Below are positions 8,693 through 15,795 of a stretch of DNA of 64,000 nucleotides, in pieces. The notes beneath the pieces were generated by a model. The model saw only the letters and a list, made by a program, of their open reading frames with translations, was not told where the DNA came from and did not search any database. Numbering within the stretch: the stretch's first letter is position 1; each line of letters starts with the position of its first letter. The stretch covers positions 2,356,001 to 2,420,000 of the forward strand of contig NZ_CP011451.1 of assembly GCF_001007935.1 (NCBI RefSeq), written 5' to 3'. Position numbers and translations under genes: made by a program. The stretch is from Nitrosomonas communis (GTDB lineage Bacteria; Pseudomonadota; Gammaproteobacteria; Burkholderiales; Nitrosomonadaceae).

Positions 8693-8881
8693 ATGACACA
8701 TACCGATTTAGTAACGGTATTCACCAGCACGATTCAGCATCAATCTATCCAACTCTGCAATGCACGTGACCTGCATCAATTTTTAGAGTCTCAGCAGCAA
8801 TTTGCTAATTGGATTAAAAATCGCATTGAGCAATACGGTTTTGTTAAAGACGAAGACTACTTAGGATGTCGTCAAAAATAA
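8693..8881 (+). pseudogene. AntA/AntB-type antirepressor, truncated
   Basis: The start ATG 8693 follows GAGG at 8681-8684. The 62 residues match the N-terminal AntA domain ([38 protein letters not shown]). The frame ends at 8879-8881, far short of the usual antirepressor, and the next sequence is the start of an ISAzo13 relic. In phages the antirepressor inactivates the repressor to permit lytic growth. Here only the DNA-proximal domain is left. Confidence 0.75.
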
Positions 8882-8958
8882 CTTCCAGAAATTGGATTAG
8901 AATGTTCATGCAGGATTATGGATAATAAAGCCAATTTATAATTGGTGAATGACAAATT

Positions 8959-9591
8959 GTGGCTGTTTACGATAAAAGCATTGAACTGAAGATGCAGCGG
9001 TTGTTTCTGCTGCTATCAGAAAAGGATCGGCGGCGGTATGCGGGGATTGAAGCGGCCAAGCTAGGGCACGGCGGTATTGAGTATGTGTCTGGGTTATTTG
9101 ATATGGATCCCAAGACGGTGCGACGTGGTCTGGTAGAACTGGAAGTGAGTGAGGATCCTGCGCCGAGCCGGATCAGAAAAAAAAGGTGCGGGACGTAAAA
9201 ATGCAATGGTTCACAAGCCTACCCTGGAAGAAAATTTCCTCAGGCTACTTGCGGAATTTACCGCCGGCGATCCGATGCGCGAAGGTGTCTTATGGACCAA
9301 TCTATCACGTTGCGAAATTAGTCGCCGCCTGGCTGAAATGGGCACATCAGCAAGTCGGTACACGGTACGTAAATTATTAAAGAAACATGGTTTAGGACAG
9401 CGTAAAACGCGTAAGAAAAAAACGCTGGGAGCCCATCCTGATCGGGATGCCCAGTTTCAAAACATTGCCAGACTTAAGGCAGCGTATATGGCCAAGGAAG
9501 AGCCTGTGATCAGTATTGATTCCAAAAAGAAGGAATTGATTGGCAATTTCAGTCGAGAAGGTTACACCTATACACAGACGCCTGTAGATGA
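8959..9591 (+). pseudogene. ISAzo13-family transposase, frameshifted and truncated
   Basis: A second, diverged ISAzo13 copy in plus orientation. It starts SIELKMQRLFLLLSEKDRRRYAGIEAAKLGHGG and breaks in an A8 run at 9177-9184 (one A too many). It continues to SIDSKKKELIGNFSREGYTYTQTPVDD, where the left end of an IS3 element cuts it at about 9591. The catalytic half is absent and is not found after the inserted element, so a deletion accompanied or followed that insertion. Confidence 0.8.
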
Positions 9592-9651
9592 TGTGGCTAC
9601 ACTAAACCGGACACACAATTTAAACTAATCTGAAAAGAGTGTGATCCTAAT

Positions 9652-9948
9652 ATGAAGCGAGAAAAAACCAAAACTTATACAGCCGAATTTAGAGCGTCAG
9701 CAGTTAAGCTGGCCAACGAATCAAGTAAACCTGTTGCACAAACGGCCAGAGATCTGGGCGTAAACGAAAATACCCTGCATACCTGGATTAACAAATACAG
9801 TCAACCACTGGATCAGGACAAAGCAGTACGTACTGACGATCATTTATATGAAGAGTTAAAGCGCCTGAAGAAAGAAAATGCTCGCTTGACGGAGGAGCGT
9901 GATTTATTAAAAAAGGCAGCGGCGTACTTTGCCAAGGAGCAACGATGA
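9652..9948 (+). CDS. IS3-family OrfA
   Basis: OrfA has 98 residues: an HTH part ([41 protein letters not shown]) and a leucine zipper ([31 protein letters not shown]). The slippery heptamer A_AAA_AAG sits at 9909-9915 in its frame, and orfB lies in the -1 frame with an ATGA overlap at 9945-9948. Frameshifting here would give the OrfAB transposase of this group. Confidence 0.88.
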   Translation: MKREKTKTYTAEFRASAVKLANESSKPVAQTARDLGVNENTLHTWINKYSQPLDQDKAVRTDDHLYEELKRLKKENARLTEERDLLKKAAAYFAKEQR

Positions 9949-10639
9949 AGTACGCATGGATCAAAGAGCATGTTAACGAGTTTGCAGTCGACTCGATGTG
10001 CTGTTTTATGGAAGTTTCTCGAAGCGCTTATTATGCCTGGCTGCACCGTGTCCAAACTAACAGGGAAAAGGATGATATTGAGCTAACGACAATTATCCGG
10101 AATGTTTTCAGGAACAGCCGTGCTACCTATGGCACCCGACGTATTCGGGAATCGCTAGTCAGGTGGGATCGAACCGTCAGCCGTCGACAAATAGGACGGT
10201 TGATGCGAGAAGCTGATCTGGTGTGCAAAACGAAACAAAAATTTAAAGCCACTACAAATTCCAAACATGATTTGCCCATTTCGCCTAATCAACTGGATCG
10301 GCAATTTAACGTACACCAGCCCGACCAGGTGTATGTGGGGGACATCACTTACATTCATACTCAGGAAGGCTGGTTGTATTTAGCCGTGGTAATTGATCTG
10401 TATTCACGACAAGTGGTAGGTTGGTCAATGGCAGACCATATGCGAACAAAGCTGGTGAATGATGCGCTGCTGATGGCTATTTGGCAACGAAAATCTGCGA
10501 AGGACTTGTTGTGGCATAGTGACCGCGGCAGTCAATACGCATCGGATAGCCACCGGGCGTTATTAAAACAGCATGGCATCCGACAAAGTATGAGTCGAAA
10601 AGGTAACTGCTGGGATACTCAGTTTAATATGTCATGGAA

Positions 10640-10800
10640 TGCCTGACTTGATCTGACTCGTGCTGGGATTGGCGAAGTGCCTTTGCGTTGACCTGTCGAT
10701 CTGGTCCAGGTATTCCCCGAGCGTTGCCGGGCCCAATACTCGTGACCTAATAGGAGCCTTGAATTTGCACCGTGAGTGTCCTGTCCGGTAACTGGGGTTG
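10640..10800 (+). ncRNA. IS110 bridge RNA with identifiable guides
   Basis: Four short segments lie in the expected order. A left target guide TGCTGGGAT (10661-10669) is identical to the left flank of the insertion site (10608-10616). A right target guide GCGTTGAC (10685-10692) is complementary to the right junction (11768-11775). A left donor guide ATAGGAGC (10750-10757) is identical to the right end of the element (11760-11767). A right donor guide TGAGT (10773-10777) is complementary to ACTCA at the left junction (10617-10621). Spacing between the paired guides is similar in both loops (24 and 23 nt). A small GGC/GCC hairpin lies between the target guides. RNA ends are not determined. Confidence 0.8.
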
Positions 10801-10833
10801 GTAATGCACTAATCTTGATTAAGGAGTATGAAT

Positions 10834-11758
10834 ATGGACGGCACACTGGTTAAAAATGAAGTTATTCTTGGCGTTGATACCCATTGAGGGTACAGGAACA
10901 TATGGCGCTGGTCTTGCCCGTTTATTGCGCGAACAGGGTATTGAAGTATGGGAAGTCAATCGTCCTGATCGTGCCAAGCGCCGACTTCAAGGAAAATCTG
11001 ATCCGACTGATGCTGAGAGTGCAGCACGCACAGTACTTTCCGGTAATGCAACGGCAACGCCAAAGTCACAGTCAGGCGTGGCTGAAGCGCTGCGTATGTT
11101 ATCGGTTGCCAGACGTAGTGCAGTCAAGGCAAGAACACAAACCATCAATCAACTCAGATCGTTATTAATCAGTGCACCGGATGATCTGCGTGAACGACTC
11201 TGGAAAACCAAACCGGAGGAATGCGTAGCAGGCTGTGCACGACTTCGGAAGGCAAAAGGCAGTGTTTTGCATAAAACATTAGCTGCAACACTTCGTTTGC
11301 TGGCCAAGCGCTGGCTAATGCTTTCAGCGGAACTAAAAGAGATCGATGTGACGCTTGATCGTTTGACAAGTCAATCAGCGAAGCGCCTTCGAAATCAGTT
11401 TGGAGTCGGGCCGCAAACGGCAGCGACACTTATTGCCGTAGCGGGAGATAATCCAGAACGTTTAAGGAATGAAGCGGCCTTGGCTGCGTTATGTGGAGTA
11501 AGTCCACTGCAGGCTTCCTCTGGAAAAACTATCCGCCATCGATTAAATCGAGGAGGCAATCGATCTGCAAACAACGCGTTATGGACCATCGCGATGGTAC
11601 GTATGCGCAGCGAACCAAGAACCCAAAGTTATGTGGCACGACGCGCTGCTCAAGGGATGTCAAACAAAGAAATTCAACGCTGCCTGAAGCGTTACATTGT
11701 TCGTGAATTGTATCCCCTTATTCTCGCAGATTTATCTGATGCTGCTGCAATTACTTGA
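10834..11758 (+). pseudogene. IS110-family transposase with internal deletion
   Basis: AAGGAG at 10821-10826 precedes ATG 10834. The frame reads MDGTLVKNEVILGVDTH, with the first DEDD aspartate, then hits TGA at 10885. In the +1 frame the protein continues with EGTGTYGAGLARLLREQG through to 11758, including the C-terminal Tnp_20 domain (LAALCGVSPLQASSGK, HRLNRGGNRSANNAL). The normal segment between the GVDTH and EGTGTYG motifs, about 50 residues, has been removed out of frame. A product starting downstream would lack the DEDD N-terminus. Confidence 0.85.
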
Positions 11759-12145
11759 CATAGGAGCGTCAACGCGGTATCGGAAAGCTTCTTCCACACT
11801 CTGAAAACAGAGCTGATACATCATCAGCCCTATCAAACTCGCGATGAAGCTAAACAAGCTGTATTTGAGTATATTGAGGTGTTTTACAACCGTGAGCGAC
11901 TGCATTCAGCCAATGGATATTTATCACCGCTAGACTACGAATTGCAGCACAAAGCTGCTTAACATTGTGTCCAGAAAAATGTTGACACATCATTGTGCAT
12001 AACGGAGCAGAATTAGCCCCAAGACGGGGTCTTTATATTCCGCAGCGGTTAGTTTGGAATTGGCACGCAGGTTATCCCTATGTGTCAGGATACCTTTCGC
12101 CGCAGTTAAAACCTAAAAACTTGAAGGGCGAAGCGAGAGGAGAAG

Positions 12146-12646
12146 ATGCAAAAGAGTTATTCAAAAGAATTTAAGGAATCAGTCATCAAGAAGATGATGC
12201 CACCCAATGCAGTATCTGTTCCCCAATTATGTAAGGAAACAGGCGTATCTGATGTTACGCTGTACAAATGGAGAAAAGAATACAGGAACAGGGGAATCGC
12301 AGTGCCTGGAGATAACAGTAAAGCAGATGACTGGACAGCAGAGGATAAGCTGGCGGTTGTCATAGAAAAAGCTGGTTTGAATAGCGCACAGCTGAGTGAG
12401 TATTGCCGCAGTAGGGGACTATACCCAGAACAGATTGATCAATGGAAGACGGTAGCGCTGTCAGGGTATCAACGCTATGCCCAGGCTGAGAAAGAAAAGA
12501 ATCGCTATCGTCAGGAAGAGCGGAAGCAGATAAAGCGTCTGGAATCCGAACTCAGACGCAAAGAAAAAGCACTGGCAGAAACAGCCGCGCTGCTGGTGCT
12601 GTCAAAAAAGTGCGAAGCCATCTGGGGGGTGAGCGAGGAAGATTGA
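12146..12646 (+). CDS. IS3-like OrfA, 166 residues
   Basis: GAGAGGAGAAG precedes ATG 12146. The protein has an HTH (YSKEFKESVIKKMM, SVPQLCKETGVSDVTLYKWRKEY), a second HTH-like part (WTAEDKLAVVIEKAGLNSAQLSEYCRSRGL) and a coiled coil (ERKQIKRLESELRRKEKALAET). It is longer than the usual 100-residue OrfA of IS3. At codons 153-155 the sequence is A_AAA_AAG (12604-12610), so a -1 slip joins it to OrfB. The unshifted product would act as a DNA-binding regulator. Confidence 0.9.
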   Translation: MQKSYSKEFKESVIKKMMPPNAVSVPQLCKETGVSDVTLYKWRKEYRNRGIAVPGDNSKADDWTAEDKLAVVIEKAGLNSAQLSEYCRSRGLYPEQIDQWKTVALSGYQRYAQAEKEKNRYRQEERKQIKRLESELRRKEKALAETAALLVLSKKCEAIWGVSEED

Positions 12647-13698
12647 TCTGCGCGCAGGATCGTCAGATGGCCATACAATTAATAACAGAAGCAGTGAATC
12701 AAGGTGTACGGCAACGATTGGCCTGTGAGGTGATCGGCATCAGCAGCCGCACGCTGCAATACTGGCATCACATTGGCCTGGAAGATCGTCGGCAGATAGT
12801 CGAGAAAACGCCTGCCAATAAACTCAGTGAGCAGGAAAGAAAGCATATCCTCGACGTTTGTAACAGTAAAGAATTCTGCAGCCAGACACCCAAACAGATT
12901 GTCCCTGCCCTAGCAGACAAAGCTATTTATCTGGCGTCAGAAAGCAGTTTCTATCGTATTTTACGTGATGCCGGTCAATTGCATCGCCGAGGTCGTACAG
13001 CCAATCCAACCACGACAAAGAAACCGACAGCTTATATGGCAGATAGGCCCAATCAAGTGTGGTCATGGGATATTACCTATCTGGCCAGTACGCTCAAAGG
13101 CGTATTTTTTTACCTGTATCTGTTCATGGATATCTATAGTCGTAAAATTGTAGGCTGGGAAGTCTATGAGAATGAATCATCGGAACGAGCTGCTGATGTT
13201 TTGCGAAAAACCCGGTTGACTGAAGTATTACCCATCCACCAGAAGGTGGTATTACATTCAGATAATGGCAGCCCGATGAAAGGGGCTACCATGCTGGCAA
13301 CAATGCAGAAGCTGGGTGTTGTTCCATCATTCAGCTGCCCTTCGGTGAGTAACGATAATCCGTATTCAGAGGCATTATTCAAAACTTTGAAATATACACC
13401 TGCTTATCCATCCAAACCTTTTGAAAGTCTTGACGAGGCACGCCAATGGGTGCTGCATTTTGTTGACTGGTATAACCATTGTCATCGCCATGGCGGCATA
13501 AAATATGTGACACCAACACAGCGCCATCATGGTGATGATGTGACTCTTCTTGAACAGCGAAAACATCTCTATGAGGAAGCAAAAAAGAGGCATCCGGAAC
13601 GTTGGTCAGGCGAAACCCGAAACTGGTCACACGAGTCGATAGTAAGGCTTAATCCCGGTAATACGCAACCAAAAACAACGATGGAAAAAGTTGCTTAA
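12610..13698 (+). CDS. IS3-like OrfB transposase
   Basis: This 362-residue catalytic part has DDE residues in WSWDITYL, VVLHSDNGSP and NDNPYSEALFK, and a C-terminal rve region ending HRHGGIKYVTPTQRHHGDD. The frame opens at a GTG that is the last base of the slippery run plus TG, consistent with production as an OrfAB fusion. One notable difference from copy 1 is S-C-P for S-R-P just before the NDNPYSE motif. Confidence 0.9.
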   Translation: MRSHLGGERGRLICAQDRQMAIQLITEAVNQGVRQRLACEVIGISSRTLQYWHHIGLEDRRQIVEKTPANKLSEQERKHILDVCNSKEFCSQTPKQIVPALADKAIYLASESSFYRILRDAGQLHRRGRTANPTTTKKPTAYMADRPNQVWSWDITYLASTLKGVFFYLYLFMDIYSRKIVGWEVYENESSERAADVLRKTRLTEVLPIHQKVVLHSDNGSPMKGATMLATMQKLGVVPSFSCPSVSNDNPYSEALFKTLKYTPAYPSKPFESLDEARQWVLHFVDWYNHCHRHGGIKYVTPTQRHHGDDVTLLEQRKHLYEEAKKRHPERWSGETRNWSHESIVRLNPGNTQPKTTMEKVA

Positions 13699-13995
13699 AT
13701 AATGTATTCAGGCGAAAAGTATGTTGACACCTACCGTTATCTGCTGAATCCCAGAGCTCTTTTTCGAGTTGTTTAATTTGTTCGTTGTTCATTTGACATC
13801 TTTATCAGCAAATATAAAGTAAAACAGTAGCTTGTTCAGGTTCTCTCCTTAAAGCTTAGGCATGTACGTAATTCCTATTTGTCATGAATTGTACTAGCTA
13901 AAAACCCGATTTTCAAAACAACAAGATAGATTGCGTTAAAAGCAAAATCTATTAACAGAAGATTTCAGAAAATACTTAGAGCCTTTAATAGTAGC

Positions 13996-14352
13996 TATTA
14001 GCTAACGTGAGTTCGACATAAGAATTACGCTACCACATACCTCAACACGTCATTCAAGTAATAGTGCTTAAACGTCCGATAACCGGATAGATGAAACCCC
14101 ACCATAATGGTCATGACTTCGCTTGGACACAGCTCCCCTCGTCATGACGCTGTTTTAGCGATGACTCCGACAAGGGCTGCTCGACCGCGGCTCAAACTCT
14201 TTACAGAATTCGTCACTCGCACAAAAAACCGTTGCAGTATCCATGGGAATCTGACTGCTCTCGTGATGAAACTCTTTTCCAAAACCACTTCATCATAAAG
14301 AATTCAGGTTCCTTTTACAGCTTTTCTTATGTCGAACTCACGTTAGCTAATA
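13996..14352. mobile_element. IS982-derived MITE with perfect 27-bp inverted ends
   Basis: Positions 13996-14022 and 14326-14352 are perfect inverted repeats containing TAACGTGAGTTCGACATAAG. Between them, on the minus strand, lies an IS982-type transposase N-terminus (MTIMVGFHLSGYRTFKHYYL) that ends abruptly, so this is an internal deletion derivative of about 350 bp. Related relics sit at 46010 and 56024-56746. The gap from 13793 to 13995 (AT-rich upstream DNA of the former hsdM) shows nothing else. Confidence 0.8.
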
Positions 14353-14363
14353 TTAAAAAGCTT

Positions 14364-14546
14364 TTATCCACAATTTCCGTGGATAAGGATGTGGGTAACT
14401 GATTTATAATAACCGAGTATGACAACTTCCCCGATATTGACTTCCGGCATCGCGTCAGGTGCTCGCCAAAGGCACATTTGTGTTTCATCTAAGAGAACAT
14501 AACGAGGGCCTAATCCGAGATTTTTACCGCATGTTTTGCAGTTCAT
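14364..14546 (-). CDS. Small cysteine-containing protein, 60 residues
   Basis: GAGGTGG lies six bases before the ATG at 14546, so MNCKTCGKN is taken as the start, not the upstream in-frame ATG. A single CxxC pair (residues 3-6) and a later cysteine could bind metal, but the usual second pair is missing. The frame abuts the MITE, so the C-terminus may have been altered by that insertion. No function is recognised. Confidence 0.4.
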   Translation of the reverse strand: MNCKTCGKNLGLGPRYVLLDETQMCLWRAPDAMPEVNIGEVVILGYYKSVTHILIHGNCG

Positions 14547-14820
14547 GATCATCCACCTCAGTAAATGAAATTAGATGATGTTGATTTTCTTATTACCTTA
14601 GCCAGATTGAAATTGTATTTTGGTCGTACTAACTCAAAATATCTGAACCCCACGAATATGCCAATGCAATCAATGAACTAACCCAATAACCACAAGAGCC
14701 TTCGGCGACGCTATGGGCTCGATAATCTGAAAGTGTCGCATCCTACAAAGCGCCCTCGGTCATCAATTGGCCCTTGGCGTTTTGCCTTTTCTATCTTCCA
14801 TTAGCTATATGAGGTGCACC

Positions 14821-15096
14821 ATGCTCATCATCAATGATCCCACCCAAGCCAACCGCATCCCCGATTCCGCCATACGCAGCCTGGTGCAGCAGAGGTTCTC
14901 TGAGGTCTGCGCAGGTGAACCCTACGACTGCGACCGCCACGGCTACATGGTCGTGGTGGAGCCCGGCGACAGCGTGGAAGCCCTAGAGCGGGAAGTAGGC
15001 TTCCCCATTCTGCGCAATCCCTTCGACGATACCCGCTACGGAGAGCCGGATTTCTCGCTTTCCTTCGAAGCGCTGGAGGAGCACTACGAATGCTAG
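14821..15096 (+). CDS. Hypothetical protein, 91 residues, GC-rich
   Basis: The start ATG 14821 follows GAGGTG. The product is acidic and soluble (MLIINDPTQANRIPDSAIRSL, VVVEPGDSVEALEREVGFPIL, FSLSFEALEEHYE). Codons are markedly richer in G and C than those of neighbouring genes, which suggests arrival from a higher-GC proteobacterium. It is followed within four bases by a second gene of the same style. Gene pairs of this kind occur on integrative elements of betaproteobacteria, with no known function. Confidence 0.6.
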   Translation: MLIINDPTQANRIPDSAIRSLVQQRFSEVCAGEPYDCDRHGYMVVVEPGDSVEALEREVGFPILRNPFDDTRYGEPDFSLSFEALEEHYEC

Positions 15097-15099
15097 GAG

Positions 15100-15405
15100 T
15101 TGGTCTACATCTTCAACGATGAAGGCTTCATTATCGGCATCTTCATCCATAAACAAACGGGCGTCGATGATGACCTGCTGGCGTTGTGCGCTGAATACGC
15201 CGTAATGGTTCCAGCTTCTCAGTTTTCCAGATTTTCAGGTTTTTCCATCCACTTCCCATCCCTAGCTTATTGGAGGCGGAAGGGCTGGAGACCAATGGGA
15301 GAGGAACAGTGAAACTATGAGCGCGTTGACTACGCTGAATTAATGACGAGAATCAAGAAGCTCATGAGTTCAGCTGTCGATCAGAAAATGGAAGAGGGCA
15401 AATAA
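15100..15405 (+). pseudogene. Hypothetical protein with in-frame TGA
   Basis: The frame opens at TTG 15100 (LVYIFNDEGFIIGIFIHKQTG), with GGAG just upstream, and stops at TGA 15310-15312. The same frame then continues without interruption as NYERVDYAELMTRIKKLMSSAVDQKMEEGK to TAA 15403-15405. It therefore looks like one 101-residue protein interrupted by a nonsense codon. The GC-rich codon use of the previous gene fades here. Confidence 0.55.
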
Positions 15406-15613
15406 CCAGCCGGATCCGTGTAACAGCCGGCCAACTACGGCAAGAAAACCAAGTTTATCTGAAGAAGCTATTGCTCTAGTGGGCTAAAGCAACATCGTTA
15501 AATTCCTTGGGTTGTATAATTTTCTTCACTTGAGATTTAAAGATATTTTTTGATGGGAATATTGATGGGAAAATTATAAAAATATCTCAATAACTGCTTA
15601 AATACTGGGATAT
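15406..15613. other. Intergenic DNA before the island
   Basis: No gene is visible. The part up to about 15500 has moderate GC. The rest is AT-rich, with GATGGGAA repeated at 15552-15559 and 15564-15571. The stretch ends at the left attachment repeat of the genomic island. Confidence 0.5.
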
Positions 15614-15627
15614 TGGCGGAGAAGGCG
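15614..15627. repeat. attL: copy of the tRNA-Ser 3' end
   Basis: TGGCGGAGAAGGCG is identical to 30170-30183, the last 14 bases of the tRNA-Ser gene as read on the plus strand. An integrase gene begins 169 bp to the right. Together these mark the left boundary of a genomic island of about 14.5 kb. The true crossover core may be a little shorter or longer. Confidence 0.85.
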
Positions 15628-15795
15628 TCCCCCTAACCAGCTTTCCACAGTTGTCTACTGATATCCACTCTTATACCAAAAATCCTTTTATTTAAGCCTA
15701 ATTAAGAGCATTTCTGCAAAAAGCTTGTATATCACTGTATCATAAAATATACTGCTGTCTAGTCTTATTGGTCAGAACTAAGGTAAGAATTAGAT

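Larger units (their letters stand above)
10618..11770 (+). mobile_element. IS110-family element (IS110 group), deletion derivative
   Basis: The ends are fixed by comparison with the expected IS3 orfB reading frame: left flank ends GGGATA (10617) and right flank begins AACGCGG (11771). There are no inverted repeats, and the target shows at most a one-base overlap, both typical of IS110. The long noncoding stretch is on the 5' side of the transposase, which places it in the IS110 group, not IS1111. The transposase has an internal deletion, so the element depends on help in trans. Confidence 0.85.
9945..11962 (+). pseudogene. IS3-family OrfB interrupted by IS110
   Basis: The first part, 9945-10616, contains the HTH_21 region and the first two catalytic aspartates ([19 protein letters not shown]). 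It runs to GNCWD. The second part, 11771-11962, resumes at [15 protein letters not shown] and holds the catalytic glutamate and the C-terminus. The uninterrupted sequence would read GNCWDNAVSES. The IS110 sits precisely between the D and N codons, so the DDE site is split. Confidence 0.9.
9592..11989 (+). mobile_element. IS3-family element carrying a nested IS110
   Basis: The left end near 9592 (TGTGGCTAC, then CGGACACA) and the right end near 11989 (TGTGTCC, TTGACACA) are imperfect inverted repeats. The left flank is the ISAzo13 relic and the right flank an hsdM fragment, so no target duplication is expected or seen. Without the 1.15-kb IS110 insertion the element would be about 1.25 kb. The exact ends are uncertain by a few bases. 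Confidence 0.7.
12076..13735 (+). mobile_element. IS3-like element, copy 2 (apparently intact)
   Basis: The element is 1660 bp, with imperfect 24-bp terminal repeats and a perfect 5-bp target duplication GTTAT on each side. It lies in direct orientation to copy 1 at 206-1867 and is nearly identical to it. Both OrfA and OrfB are open and the frameshift heptamer is intact, so this copy could be active. Confidence 0.92.
11990..13792 (-). pseudogene. hsdM N-terminal fragment split by an IS
   Basis: From 13792 leftward the minus strand reads MNNEQIKQLEKELWDSADN. It is interrupted by the IS at 12076-13735 and resumes with LRANSKLTAAEYKDPV and LGLILLRYA before ending in the IS3 right end. This is the conserved N-terminus of type I restriction methyltransferase HsdM. 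GTTAT is duplicated at 12071-12075 and 13736-13740. Everything after about residue 46 is lost. It records a former type I restriction-modification locus here. Confidence 0.9.

Noticed and set aside
14107..14298. Plus-strand open frame inside the IS982-derived MITE
   Set aside because: It runs antisense to the transposase remnant, whose reading on the other strand is recognisable.
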